64,000 nucleotides of DNA from NCBI GenBank assembly GCA_023251135.1, contig JAHEZJ010000010.1, positions 62,001 through 126,000 on the forward strand, written 5' to 3'. Positions within the stretch are counted from its first letter, which is position 1. The number at the start of each line of letters is the position of its first letter. This DNA comes from Flavobacterium sp. Its GTDB lineage: Bacteria > Bacteroidota > Bacteroidia > Flavobacteriales > Flavobacteriaceae. The notes beneath the pieces are model-generated. The model was not told the origin of the DNA, ran no database searches, and saw only the letters and a program-made list of their open reading frames with translations. Shown here one piece after another: positions 27,840 through 37,387 of this stretch. The position numbers and the translations under genes were made by a program.

Positions 27840-29477
27840 ATGGCTTTTAGAGAAAAACTTATCAGTATTGCAAAAGAAGAATGGGAATTTTTCGGGATGC
27901 AGGAAATTCTCCGATACGAGAAAGACAAACACGGTAAATCAATACCTGTTTTTGGAAAGACCGGACATCGGGAAACCGAAGACAATTATTACCAAAGAGT
28001 TGGTACCTATTGGAAAACGGGTGTAAATACAAATCTTGACGGCAAGGATGTTGACCAGCCATGGTCGGCCGCATTCATTTCGTACATCATGAAAACAGCC
28101 GGAGCCGAAAGCCGTTTTCTTTATAATGCACAACATTCCGCTTACATTCGAAAAGCCATAATCGCCAAGCAAAAAGAGGATACCGCTTATGGTTTTTGGG
28201 GGTATAGACTTTCTGACTATGTCCCAGAGATTGGAGATTTGATATGTTACCTCAGAGAAGACTCTGTCGGAACTATTAATTACGACAGTACGACGAACAG
28301 TTACCCCTCTCATTCTGACCTTGTCGTAGATAAAAAAGGAAATACCTTAAAAGTGATTGGCGGTAATGTAGAGAATTCTGTAAGCTTAAAAAATGTTAAA
28401 ATAGACGATAATGGCTTTTTAACAGACACTTCTAAAGCCTGGTTTGTTATTTTAAAAAACAGAATTGCCGCTCCCAATACCCCAGCTGTCGCTCCGACCA
28501 CTACTACAACCACAAAGACTTATTTAGTTACAGGCGATGGGGTACGAATACGAAAAAGTCCGGAAAAAACAACCGACAATAAAATTGGAGATTTGTTTAA
28601 AGGAGATGTTGTAAGTTATATTGAAACTTCCGGAGATAAGGAATGGGCAAAAGTAAAACATGGTGAAACAACTGGCTGGGTATCGCTCCAGTATTTGGTT
28701 CCTGTTGATGCCCCACAAAGTAATTCGGTTTATGACGACATTGCCAATATAGTTAAAGGTCTGGACGTTGTACGTTATTATTGGAAAGAGGGTCAGGGAA
28801 TTGCTCCAATTGGCTACTATCAAGGTATGGCTTTAACCTATGGAAGAGTGTATTGCAAACTGAAAAAAGGGGATCCCATCGTAAAGGAAATGGCCAAAAA
28901 GCCAGGCACAGACCCCAAAAAAGATTCTTTAACTCTATACAATTCCATTTTTAAAGACAATGGCATGGATAATGACCAAAATGAAGCAGATACCCTTCGT
29001 CATCTCTTTGTGTTAATGATGGGCATGGGAATGCTTGAAAGCTCAGGAAGACATTGTGTTGGAGCCGAAAGAAACGACAAAAAAGACATCATTAATCCTA
29101 AGGCAGAAGAAGCAGAAGCTGGATTGTTTCAAACCAGCTACAATGCGATCAGCAGTATTGGAGACCCGATGCTCAAAACGATTTACCAAAGCTATAAAGC
29201 CAATCCGGAAAATGGTTTTTTAACGTATTTTTCAAAGGGAGCTAACTGCAAGGCTCAGGAAGGCTACAATTCGGGAACTGGCGAAGGTGTCGTTTTTCAG
29301 GAACTCTCCAAAAAATGCCCTGCCTTTTCAGTCGAATTTACGGCTTTGTCCCTCAGAAAAACAAGCAGACACTGGAGCACCGTAAGAGACCAACGTGCCG
29401 AAATTATAAAGGGCTGCGACGATATGTTTTTAAAAGTGCAGCAGTACATTGACACCAATAACATAGAAACCCTATAA
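27840..29477 (+). CDS. DUF2272 - SH3 - lysozyme-like protein, probable cell-wall hydrolase/effector
   Basis: A 545-residue protein without signal peptide. Residues 1-210 match DUF2272, a NlpC/P60-like peptidoglycan hydrolase family: PWSAAFISYIM (75-85) at the catalytic-Cys position with Ser instead, SHSDLVV (157-163) with the His. A Thr-rich linker leads to a bacterial SH3 domain (about 226-288; GDGVRIRKSP, TTGWVSLQYL). The C-terminal half (about 300-540) carries GMLESSGRHC (Glu400) and EAEAGLFQTS (426-433), which resemble the Glu and active-site segment of lysozyme/transglycosylase-like domains. The lack of an export signal suggests release by lysis or a contractile system, or a phage origin. 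No immunity gene is obvious. Confidence 0.75.
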   Translation: MAFREKLISIAKEEWEFFGMQEILRYEKDKHGKSIPVFGKTGHRETEDNYYQRVGTYWKTGVNTNLDGKDVDQPWSAAFISYIMKTAGAESRFLYNAQHSAYIRKAIIAKQKEDTAYGFWGYRLSDYVPEIGDLICYLREDSVGTINYDSTTNSYPSHSDLVVDKKGNTLKVIGGNVENSVSLKNVKIDDNGFLTDTSKAWFVILKNRIAAPNTPAVAPTTTTTTKTYLVTGDGVRIRKSPEKTTDNKIGDLFKGDVVSYIETSGDKEWAKVKHGETTGWVSLQYLVPVDAPQSNSVYDDIANIVKGLDVVRYYWKEGQGIAPIGYYQGMALTYGRVYCKLKKGDPIVKEMAKKPGTDPKKDSLTLYNSIFKDNGMDNDQNEADTLRHLFVLMMGMGMLESSGRHCVGAERNDKKDIINPKAEEAEAGLFQTSYNAISSIGDPMLKTIYQSYKANPENGFLTYFSKGANCKAQEGYNSGTGEGVVFQELSKKCPAFSVEFTALSLRKTSRHWSTVRDQRAEIIKGCDDMFLKVQQYIDTNNIETL

Positions 29478-29542
29478 GCAACCGTACAACCAACAAAAAG
29501 ACGCTCCCGAGGGAAAATAACTTCATGGAGAAAAAGCATAAA

Positions 29543-29571
29543 AAAACGCCTTATTTAAAGGCGTTTTGTTT
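29543..29571 (+). terminator. Rho-independent terminator after the DUF2272 gene
   Basis: Stem AAAACGCCTT (29543-29552) / AAGGCGTTTT (29558-29567), then GTTTT. Confidence 0.88.
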
Positions 29572-29727
29572 TATATAAATTTTAAATATGCTCCTGACAG
29601 TATAGAATACGATTAGAAATACTTTATTCTAAAATTAAACTGCAAACCATTACCCGTCAAAGAAAAGAAGATCCTAAATGACAATTTCATTCCATTTGAT
29701 TTAAATTAATTTTCATTTTTACTGCTA

Positions 29728-30669
29728 TCACAGTAATTTTATGGGGATGTAAATGTCAATAATATGAAGATTCTCAGGATGCTGTTTAGGATCGTTTAAA
29801 TGACTTAAGAAGAAATTCCTGTTATCGGGCTGATAGCCATTTTCTTCAAACCATACTTCGTAAATATAATTCCAAGTCTTAAAACATTCCGACATTGGCG
29901 CTTCTTTATGGAAAACAGCGTATAAGCCTCCGCTTATTACTGTACTGCCAATTACTCCCTCGCCCACTATTTTTTCGGGAACAGACAAACAAACATCAGC
30001 TTGAAGCTTTCCTTCTAAATTAGCATTGCTTCTGTAAACCGTCAGCGCTTTGGTTTCAGGAAAATTTACTAAATTTCGGGGAGTAGCCCAGCTAAAAAGC
30101 TGTCTAAACATCTCTCCAAATGTTTCGCTATCATGCTTGTGGATATTGAGGTTTCGGATGTAAATAACATTAAATGCCTCTAGTTTTTTAATCTCAAAAT
30201 CAAGTTTCATCGTTTCACTCATTTCAATATTTTTTAAATTATTTAATTTGAGTGCAAGGTAGTTTTCGATTTCGGGCTGCATTTTTCCAATATTGCTATC
30301 TGTTATACCAATATTGCTATTTTGATGTCGTTTTCGCCATTCCGTTGGCGTCATCTGTCTGACTTCACGGAAGCTTCTTGAAAAAGACGAAATGCTCAAA
30401 AAACCACAGTCATTGGCTATCTCGCTAATCGTTTTTGAAGGATTGTTCATTAAGAAAAACAGTGCTCTTTCGATCTTTGCGTTTTTAATAAACTCATTGA
30501 TCGTTGTTCCTGTTACTGACTTGAAAATTCGATGAAAATGAAATTTTGAGAAATTAGAAAGATCAGCCAATTTCTCTAAAGAAAGCTCTTCCTGAAGGTT
30601 TTCTTTAATATAATCGATGCTCTTATTGATTCTAAAATAGTACTCTTTAACAGACTCTTCCTTTGTCAT
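29728..30669 (-). CDS. AraC-family regulator with GyrI-like effector domain
   Basis: A 313-residue regulator with two helix-turn-helix units at the N-terminus (LSLEKLADLSNFSKFHFHRIFKSVTG and TISEIANDCGFLSISSFSRSFREVRQMTPTEWRKR regions, residues 25-112). A GyrI-like small-molecule-binding domain fills residues 155-313 and ends IDIYIPIKLL. This order is that of Rob/SoxS-like multidrug-type sensors. The DNA target is unknown; no efflux gene is adjacent. A TAACTTTG box at 30720-30727 on the minus strand may be its promoter. Confidence 0.92.
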   Translation of the reverse strand: MTKEESVKEYYFRINKSIDYIKENLQEELSLEKLADLSNFSKFHFHRIFKSVTGTTINEFIKNAKIERALFFLMNNPSKTISEIANDCGFLSISSFSRSFREVRQMTPTEWRKRHQNSNIGITDSNIGKMQPEIENYLALKLNNLKNIEMSETMKLDFEIKKLEAFNVIYIRNLNIHKHDSETFGEMFRQLFSWATPRNLVNFPETKALTVYRSNANLEGKLQADVCLSVPEKIVGEGVIGSTVISGGLYAVFHKEAPMSECFKTWNYIYEVWFEENGYQPDNRNFFLSHLNDPKQHPENLHIIDIYIPIKLL

Positions 30670-30805
30670 TCGTTTTGATCTATAGTGACTTCTTAACTAA
30701 TAGTATTGGGATGTGTACACAAAGTTAAGAAAGTCAAACAAAACCTTTTTATATTTTAAAGTCATCAGGCCTCTTAAATTAAGATCTATGACAAAGTTCA
30801 AACTA

Positions 30806-30846
30806 TAAAAAAAGCCTGAGAACATACATTCTCAGGCTTTTGTTTT
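30806..30846 (-). terminator. Terminator after tRNA-Arg (also usable on plus strand)
   Basis: Stem AAAGCCTGAGAA (30811-30822) / TTCTCAGGCTTT (30829-30840). The minus-strand reading gives a T-run, and it begins directly after the tRNA 3' end. Confidence 0.88.
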
Positions 30847-30848
30847 AG

Positions 30849-30922
30849 TGACCACGGAGGGGTTCGAACCCCCAACCCTCAGAGCCGAAATCTGATATTC
30901 TATCCAGTTGAACTACGTGGTC
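30849..30922 (-). tRNA. tRNA-Arg (anticodon UCG)
   Basis: The reverse strand folds as a tRNA. Acceptor GACCACG (5' end at 30922) pairs with CGTGGTC, with discriminator A. The D arm is GTTC/GAAT-like. The anticodon stem TCAGA/TCTGA encloses TTTCGGC, giving anticodon TCG. The T arm has TTCGAAC in its loop. CCA is not encoded. It reads CGA and related Arg codons. Confidence 0.93.
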
Positions 30923-30934
30923 GAAAATATTAAA

Positions 30935-31005
30935 CTTTCAAATTCCAAATCTCAAATTCCAATTTTAAAATTGGAATTTGGGTTTTAAATATTGGAATTT
31001 ATATT
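30935..31005. repeat. AAATTCCAA-family hairpin
   Basis: CAAATTCCAATTTTAAAATTG is the core of a dyad (30953-30975), flanked by further AAATTCCAA and TTGGAATTT copies. It lies between tRNA-Arg and yqeY, and is the same family as elements near 15474, 42575, 49735 and 57682. Confidence 0.75.
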
Positions 31006-31009
31006 GTTT

Positions 31010-31459
31010 TTATACTAATAATTTTTTTACAATTGCCGAAATGGTTTTCCCTTCAGCTGTTCCGCCCAATTGTGCAGTAGCCAATCCCATTACTTTACCC
31101 ATTGAAGCGATTCCCGAAGCTCCAGTTTCAGCAATGATTTTTGCTATTACTGCCTCTACTTCTTCTTCACTTAACTGAGCTGGTAAAAATTTCTCGATTA
31201 CTGCTACCTGAGCCAATTCCGGTTCTGCTAAATCAGGACGGTTTTGCTCGGTAAAAATTCTGGCGCTTTCTTTACGGGTTTTCACCAATCTTTGAAGCAA
31301 TTTAATTTCATCGTCTTCCGTTAATTCTTCTTTAGAACCTGAAGCCGTTGCAGCCAATAACATTTCAGATTTAATCGCTCTTAATGCTTCTAATGCTACT
31401 GTATCTTTTGCTCTCATGGCCGTTTTAATTTCGTCCATGATTAGTGTTTGTAAACTCAT
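31010..31459 (-). CDS. GatB/YqeY family protein
   Basis: A 149-residue YqeY protein (LQTLIMDEIKTAMRAKD start, LRAIKSEML, the GASGIASMGKVMGLA segment and C-terminal VKKLL). The family is related to the tRNA-binding tail of the GatB amidotransferase subunit; its exact job is unsettled. The gene begins about 200 bases past ftsZ's terminator and is a separate unit from dcw. Confidence 0.92.
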   Translation of the reverse strand: MSLQTLIMDEIKTAMRAKDTVALEALRAIKSEMLLAATASGSKEELTEDDEIKLLQRLVKTRKESARIFTEQNRPDLAEPELAQVAVIEKFLPAQLSEEEVEAVIAKIIAETGASGIASMGKVMGLATAQLGGTAEGKTISAIVKKLLV

Positions 31460-31601
31460 TTTTTACTTTTATTTAAATAAGCCAGGCTTATCGATTGCTA
31501 AATTACATTTAAAACTATAATGTTGTCTTCGCCCTAACGCATCATCAAGATTCACTTTAAAAACCTGTTTACGAAGTCAAATTTTAAATTCTGTGCGAAG
31601 A

Positions 31602-31643
31602 TAAAAAAAATAACCCGAAAATTAAATCCAATTTTCGGGTTAT
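31602..31643 (-). terminator. Rho-independent terminator of the dcw cluster (after ftsZ)
   Basis: Stem ATAACCCGAAAATT (31610-31623) / AATTTTCGGGTTAT (31630-31643), with an eight-T run on the minus strand. It ends the cluster that begins at mraZ. Confidence 0.92.
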
Positions 31644-31665
31644 CCTAATTATTATGATTCTAAAA

Positions 31666-33696
31666 TTAATCTACGTTGTCGTGCAAAAACGAATTGTTGG
31701 AGCGCAATTGTAAATCGTTGTTACTATCTGTTCCAACCGAAATTCTTGAATTGGTGTTATTTGATTGTGAATTAGACAAATCGATACCTAATCTTTTGTA
31801 AGCAGGCTCTTTTTCCAGTTCATCAATTCTCGACACATTATTATGGAATTTATAATTAAATTCTTTTAATTTTTTTCTTCTTTCTTCCGCTCTCAAACGT
31901 AAAGTCTCTTCGATTGTCAATTCCATCGGAGAAACATTAGCCGTTGTTGAATAATCGGCATCTGTAGCAAAATCAGGTCTTGGTTTCATGGTAATATTCA
32001 ATTCCTCAGGAATTACTTCTTCTACCACTTTTTCAACCGGTTTTGAGGTCATTAAATCGTTTTCAACTTCCATGTACTCTTCTAAAGAATACTTGATGAT
32101 TCCTTTATCAGAAAGCTCCGTTACCGGTACAAAAGAAACCGGATCATTCACTTTGATGTTACGGGTTTCGTTTGTTAATTCGAATAAAATTTTAGTTTCT
32201 TCAACAACTGGTTCTTTCTTTACTTCAGGCTCTGATCTGAAAATTGGCAAATCAAAGGAGAAGGTCGTTTGCTCTTCTCTTTCGAATGTTCTTTGCTGCT
32301 GCACTTGCTGAACAGGTTTAATATCCTGAAAAACTTCTGCCTGTGGAGCCGTAATGGTAAAATCAATATCGGTTATTGGCGAAACGATTTCAAAAGTAAC
32401 GTCAAGATTTTTGATAAACTCAGACATCACTACTAACTCTTCCTGATTGATTGTTGGAGTAACTGCAACCGGAGCAACTTCAAATGGAGTAACTGCAACT
32501 GGCACAACCGGAGTAGGTGTTACGGGAGCAACCGTGTCTTCATCATCCATCAAATCAAAAACAATTTTTTCTTCTGATTTGCTGGTTGGTGTATCGATTG
32601 TTAAATCAAAAGCAGTAACCGATTTATTGGTTAGATTATGAACGCTTCTTTGCTCATCTTCTAAAGTATGAATGATTTTCTTAGGCTCTGTATTAACGAT
32701 TTCATTTTGTTGTTCAACATCAAAACCTGTCGCAATAATCGTTACAGCAATAGCATCACCAAGAGTTTCGTCTTCACCAACCCCCATGATAATATTGGCA
32801 TTGTAACCTGCTTCTACCTGAATGTGATCGTTGATTTCACCAATTTCATCCAGCGTAATCTCATTTGATCCAGAAACGATAAGCAACAATACGTTTTTGG
32901 CTCCTGTAATTTTATTGTCGTTTAACAATGGAGAATCCAAGGCTGAAATAATAGCTTCTTTGGCTCTGTTTTCTCCCTCGGCAACAGAAGATCCCATGAT
33001 CGCTGTTCCACTATTCGAAAGAACAGTTTTAGCGTCACGTAAATCGATATTTTGAGTATAGTGGTGCGTAATTACTTCGGCAATACCTCTTGAGGCTGTT
33101 GCCAAAACTTCATCCGCTTTAGAGAATCCGGCTTTAAAACCAAGATTTCCGTATACTTCTCTTAATTTATTATTGTTGATCACGATTAATGAATCGACCT
33201 GCTTGCGCAATTTTTCGATTCCTAAAAGTGCCTGCTCCTGACGTACTTTCCCTTCAAACTGAAACGGAATGGTCACAATACCCACTGTCAGAATTTCTCT
33301 TTCTTTTGCCAACTGCGCAATTACCGGAGCTGCACCGGTACCTGTTCCACCACCCATACCAGCGGTAATAAATACCATCTTAGTACCACGGTCTAACATT
33401 TTTTCGATATCAGCGATGCTCTCAATAGCAGATTGCTGTCCTACGTCAGGATTTGCTCCTGCTCCAAGACCTTCTGTTAAATTTACTCCTAACTGAATTT
33501 TGTTAGGTACCGAACTGTTCTGTAGTGCCTGTGAATCGGTATTACAAACGATAAAATCTACGCCTTTAATACCTTGTTTAAACATGTGGTTGATAGCGTT
33601 ACTACCACCTCCACCTACACCTATTACTTTGATTACATTTGATTGGTTTTTTGGTAAATCAAATGAAATACTTCCAAATTCTGAGTTGCTCATCAT
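31666..33696 (-). CDS. ftsZ: Cell division protein FtsZ, with long C-terminal extension
   Basis: The tubulin-like GTPase of the division ring. GVGGGGSNA (27-35), TAGMGGGTGTGAAP (111-124) and the NNNKLREVYG region are intact. The conserved body ends near residue 330. About 345 residues follow, rich in Val/Thr/Pro/Glu, with DAY/REL-type short motifs near the end (EPAYKRLGIDLS). Most FtsZ proteins are near 380-420 residues, so this one is unusually long, as in other Bacteroidota. Start is ATG-ATG at 33696/33693. It follows ftsA by 82 bases. Confidence 0.97.
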   Translation of the reverse strand: MMSNSEFGSISFDLPKNQSNVIKVIGVGGGGSNAINHMFKQGIKGVDFIVCNTDSQALQNSSVPNKIQLGVNLTEGLGAGANPDVGQQSAIESIADIEKMLDRGTKMVFITAGMGGGTGTGAAPVIAQLAKEREILTVGIVTIPFQFEGKVRQEQALLGIEKLRKQVDSLIVINNNKLREVYGNLGFKAGFSKADEVLATASRGIAEVITHHYTQNIDLRDAKTVLSNSGTAIMGSSVAEGENRAKEAIISALDSPLLNDNKITGAKNVLLLIVSGSNEITLDEIGEINDHIQVEAGYNANIIMGVGEDETLGDAIAVTIIATGFDVEQQNEIVNTEPKKIIHTLEDEQRSVHNLTNKSVTAFDLTIDTPTSKSEEKIVFDLMDDEDTVAPVTPTPVVPVAVTPFEVAPVAVTPTINQEELVVMSEFIKNLDVTFEIVSPITDIDFTITAPQAEVFQDIKPVQQVQQQRTFEREEQTTFSFDLPIFRSEPEVKKEPVVEETKILFELTNETRNIKVNDPVSFVPVTELSDKGIIKYSLEEYMEVENDLMTSKPVEKVVEEVIPEELNITMKPRPDFATDADYSTTANVSPMELTIEETLRLRAEERRKKLKEFNYKFHNNVSRIDELEKEPAYKRLGIDLSNSQSNNTNSRISVGTDSNNDLQLRSNNSFLHDNVD

Positions 33697-33778
33697 CTTT
33701 TTGGTTTTTGAAATTCTTATTTAATACATTTTTTACTTCTTGATCTGGGGCAAAAAGTAATCCTTTTCTCTTGTTATT

Positions 33779-35200
33779 CTATTCTGCGTTGTCTAAAAAA
33801 TCTTTGATTTTATCGACATATCGGTCAAAAAATGATCTTCTGATTTTTGTTTCTGTTGATTCTTCCTTAGAGTTGTTGTTTCGAACTTCTCTGGTTTCTT
33901 CAATAGTTTCTACTCTTTCAACGTAGTTTTCTTCTACTTCGTATCGCTGTTGTACCGGCTGTTGCTGCTGTGGTGGTACATTTCTGTAAACCACTTTTGT
34001 CTGCTCGTTTACAATCTCCATTCTTACAGCACTTTGCGTACTGTTTTCGATACTGTTCATTACTAAACCAACTGCGGTTGCAAATAACGGACTTGAGATT
34101 TCTTCGCTGGAATTTCCTGCCAGATGCTCATTTGGATATCCAATTCTGGTATCCATACCTGTAATGTACTCTACTAATTGTTTAATGTGTTTTAGCTGAG
34201 CACCACCTCCTGTAAGCACAATTCCGGCAATTAATTTTTTACGGGGATCTTCGTGTCCGTAAGCCTTAATTTCTGCAAAAACCTGCTCTACAATTTCTAC
34301 CACACGGGCATGAATAATTTTAGATAAGTTTTTAAGCGAAATTTCTTTTGGCTCTCTTCCTCTTAATCCCGGAATAGAGACAATTTCGTTGTCTTTATTT
34401 TCTCCCGGCCAGGCCGATCCGAATTTTATTTTTAAAAGCTCTGCTTGTTTTTCAATAATCGAACAGCCTTCTTTGATATCGTCTGTAATGACATTTCCTC
34501 CAAAAGGAATCACGGCAGTATGACGAATAATACCATCTTTAAAAATGGCTAAATCTGTTGTTCCTCCACCGATATCAATTAACGCTACTCCTGCTTCTTT
34601 CTCTTCCTGACTTAAAACCGCATCGGCAGAAGCCAAAGGTTCTAATGTTAGCCCGGACAATTCGATTCCCGAACTCTGAATACATCTTCCTACGTTTCTG
34701 ATCGAAGAAGCCTGCCCTACCACTACGTGAAAACTCGATTCCAGCCTTCCTCCGTACATTCCGATAGGCTCTTTAATTTCAGATTGCCCATCAATTTTAA
34801 ACTCTTGTGGCAAAACATGGATTATTTCTTCTCCCGGTAACATGGCCAGTTTATTTACCTGGTCAATCAAAAGCTGAATGTCTTTTTCTCCAATTACTTC
34901 TTCCGGATTATTACGGCTGATGTAATCTGTATGCTGAATACTTCTGATGTGCTGTCCGGCGATACCCACAACTACATCCTTAATTTTATAACCTGAATTA
35001 TTTTCTGCTTCAAGTATTGCCTGCTGAATGGATTGAATCGTTTGAGTGATGTTGTTTACAACTCCTCTGGCGACTCCCAAACTTTTGGATTTCCCAATCC
35101 CCAAAATCTCCAGTTTACCATACTCGTTCTTCTTGCCTATCATGGCAACTATTTTGGTTGTTCCAATATCTAGACCTACTGCAATGTTATCTTTTTCCAT
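33779..35200 (-). CDS. ftsA: Cell division protein FtsA
   Basis: A 473-residue actin-fold ATPase: VGLDIGTTKIVAMIG (phosphate 1), LIDIGGGTTDLAIF (phosphate 2) and IVLTGGGAQLKHI (adenosine motif). A Gln/Pro-rich linker (about 405-445) ends in an amphipathic helix (SFFDRYVDKIKDFLDN), the membrane anchor. FtsA tethers FtsZ filaments. It lies 6 bases past ftsQ. Confidence 0.97.
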   Translation of the reverse strand: MEKDNIAVGLDIGTTKIVAMIGKKNEYGKLEILGIGKSKSLGVARGVVNNITQTIQSIQQAILEAENNSGYKIKDVVVGIAGQHIRSIQHTDYISRNNPEEVIGEKDIQLLIDQVNKLAMLPGEEIIHVLPQEFKIDGQSEIKEPIGMYGGRLESSFHVVVGQASSIRNVGRCIQSSGIELSGLTLEPLASADAVLSQEEKEAGVALIDIGGGTTDLAIFKDGIIRHTAVIPFGGNVITDDIKEGCSIIEKQAELLKIKFGSAWPGENKDNEIVSIPGLRGREPKEISLKNLSKIIHARVVEIVEQVFAEIKAYGHEDPRKKLIAGIVLTGGGAQLKHIKQLVEYITGMDTRIGYPNEHLAGNSSEEISSPLFATAVGLVMNSIENSTQSAVRMEIVNEQTKVVYRNVPPQQQQPVQQRYEVEENYVERVETIEETREVRNNNSKEESTETKIRRSFFDRYVDKIKDFLDNAE

Positions 35201-35206
35201 TTTCTA

Positions 35207-35929
35207 TTATTTTGTGCAAACTACTTGTTCCGTAAACCTAAGGTCAATTTTTTTGTATTTGTATAACGAACTATCTAAAACCGCTTTTTGAAAAAAGGCT
35301 TTATAGTTATTAAATTTCTTATCAACATTCATCGTTCTGCCAAAGTCGATGAAGTAATTATAATTTCTATTAAACAATTTTAAGCTACCATTAGGCATAA
35401 TTTGTATTGCAATGATGTTTTTTTTCAAAAACGCATCGTCATAAATTGTGCGAAATAAAGCAGCTAAATCTTCGTTATTTTTTTTATTAATTGCCCCCGA
35501 AACAAGAGGAACTCTCGCAGTATAATTGTCAGACAAAGGCATTTTATTACCCTCATAGTCAATATAAAAAGAGCGATCACCATCATAAACTCGCGCTATT
35601 GGTGTCTTCTGTTTTACTACTGCTTTTAGAACGCCATCGATACTTACAAAAACATCTGACTTCTCAATCATGTCTTGCGCATCAAGGGTTTTCTCTATCT
35701 TATTCAAATCTAACTCATCTTTTCTAATACTGGAAGCGTCTCTTTTATTTTCTATCAACAATTTATTAACCGTTTCAGGCTTCACAAAAAGCGTATTTTC
35801 TCCTACAAAAACGACCATCGATTTTTTTAATTTTCGATCTCCATTTCGATGTTGGGCGAAAGAATATAAAAAAAGAACAAGCCCTAAAATGAGTATCAAT
35901 CGAATATTTGTCCAATTAAATATTTTCAT
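35207..35929 (-). CDS. ftsQ: Cell division protein FtsQ/DivIB
   Basis: A 240-residue bitopic membrane protein. One transmembrane helix (about residues 10-25) is followed by a POTRA-like domain (KSMVVFVGENTLFVKPETV start). It matches flavobacterial FtsQ by position and layout rather than by strong motifs. It overlaps murC's end by 14 bases and precedes ftsA. Confidence 0.88.
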   Translation of the reverse strand: MKIFNWTNIRLILILGLVLFLYSFAQHRNGDRKLKKSMVVFVGENTLFVKPETVNKLLIENKRDASSIRKDELDLNKIEKTLDAQDMIEKSDVFVSIDGVLKAVVKQKTPIARVYDGDRSFYIDYEGNKMPLSDNYTARVPLVSGAINKKNNEDLAALFRTIYDDAFLKKNIIAIQIMPNGSLKLFNRNYNYFIDFGRTMNVDKKFNNYKAFFQKAVLDSSLYKYKKIDLRFTEQVVCTK

Positions 35930-37265
35930 TCAGCATTTTTTTGATTGATGGAACCATTTCTCCAAGATCACCAGCACCTATTGTCACAATTATTGGCGCA
36001 TCACTGGCTTTGATCTCCGCTAATAAATCATTTTTTGCAACAATTTTTTTGTTCGAATTGGTCATTTTACCCAACAGCCATTCCGATGTAATTCCTTCCA
36101 TTGGCAATTCACGTGCCGGATAAATATCCATTAAAAACACTTCATCAAACTGGGACAAACTTTCGGCAAATCCATCAGCAAAATCTCTCGTTCTGCTAAA
36201 TAAATGCGGCTGAAAAATCGCCAGAACTTTACGTCCCGGATACAATTCGCTAACCGCCTGATGAACAGCATTTATCTCTGTTGGATGATGTGCATAATCG
36301 TCTATATAAACTAAATCTTCCGACTTAATCTGATACGAAAAACGTCTTCTGATTCCGTTAAATGAAGCGATGGCCTTTGCAATGGAGTCGGTCGGGGTGC
36401 CAAACGTTTTGGCCATTGCAATAGCCATCAATCCATTCATTAAATTGTGTTTTCCAGGCAGTCCAAATCTCAAATCAGTCATCACTTCTGATGGTGTCTG
36501 CACATCAAAAACATAACTTCCGTTATCGATACGAACGTTAAAAGCCTTATATACTGCCTCTTCATTTATAGCACACTGAACTCCTTCAAGAGGTAGTTCT
36601 TTGGTTATAAACAAGTTATTTTTATCTTCTACTTTTGAAGCAAATTCTACAAACGAAGCTTCAATCGCATCGCTGGTTCCATAAATATCCAAATGATCTG
36701 CATCCATTGAAGTAATACAGGCGATATCCGGATGCAAATGCAAAAACGAACGGTCAAATTCGTCTGCCTCCACTACGGTTACCGTTTTTCCTTCTCCAAT
36801 TAGATTCGAGTTGTAGTTTTCTACAATTCCGCCCACAAAAGCAGTAACATCTGCCCCGCTTTCATACAAAATGTGCCCTAAAATACTTGAGGTTGTGGTT
36901 TTTCCATGTGTTCCTGCCACAGCAAAACAAAACGTGTCTTTGGTGATAATCCCTAAAACTTCCGCACGTTTTTTAACCACATACTCTCTTTCTGTAAAAT
37001 AATTCCATTCTGAGTGTGTTTTGGGTACAGCAGGCGTAATAATCACCAACGTATTCTCTATATAATAATCAGTCGGAATCAAACTAATATTATCTTCAAA
37101 ATGAATATCAATACCACTTTCAATCAACTCATTTGTTAGCATTGATGGCGTTTTATCGTAACCCGAAACCTGTTTCCCAATATTTTTAAAATAGCGGGCC
37201 AGGGCACTCATTCCGATGCCTCCAATACCAATAAAATAAACGTTTTGTATTTGATTTAAATTCAT
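35916..37265 (-). CDS. murC: UDP-N-acetylmuramate-L-alanine ligase
   Basis: A 449-residue Mur ligase with GIGGIGMSALA at the N-terminal Rossmann, the ATP loop AGTHGKTTTSS (about 110-120), and ADEFDRSFL. It adds L-Ala to UDP-MurNAc, the first amino acid of the peptide stem. No ddl or murB gene follows as in many other dcw clusters; ftsQ overlaps its end. Confidence 0.97.
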   Translation of the reverse strand: MNLNQIQNVYFIGIGGIGMSALARYFKNIGKQVSGYDKTPSMLTNELIESGIDIHFEDNISLIPTDYYIENTLVIITPAVPKTHSEWNYFTEREYVVKKRAEVLGIITKDTFCFAVAGTHGKTTTSSILGHILYESGADVTAFVGGIVENYNSNLIGEGKTVTVVEADEFDRSFLHLHPDIACITSMDADHLDIYGTSDAIEASFVEFASKVEDKNNLFITKELPLEGVQCAINEEAVYKAFNVRIDNGSYVFDVQTPSEVMTDLRFGLPGKHNLMNGLMAIAMAKTFGTPTDSIAKAIASFNGIRRRFSYQIKSEDLVYIDDYAHHPTEINAVHQAVSELYPGRKVLAIFQPHLFSRTRDFADGFAESLSQFDEVFLMDIYPARELPMEGITSEWLLGKMTNSNKKIVAKNDLLAEIKASDAPIIVTIGAGDLGEMVPSIKKMLNENI

Positions 37266-37387
37266 TTCTTTCTGCTTTAAGCATTAAGCTTTAGGCTTTA
37301 AGCCTTTCCACTTTTATCTTTAATTATTTATTCTCTAATATTATCTAACCATTCAAACCTTTCCGCTTTAAACAGTAGGCTTACAGC
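37266..37387. repeat. Low-complexity TTTAAGC-type repeats between murC and murG
   Basis: GCTTTAAGCATTAAGCTTTA and GGCTTTAAGCC-type words face CTTTAAACAGTAGGCTTACAG across the 122-base gap. They could pair into a hairpin, but no terminator T-run is seen, in keeping with cotranscription. Confidence 0.45.

Noticed and set aside
27840..29477. Prophage around the cell-wall hydrolase gene
   Set aside because: No integrase, portal, capsid or tail genes flank it.
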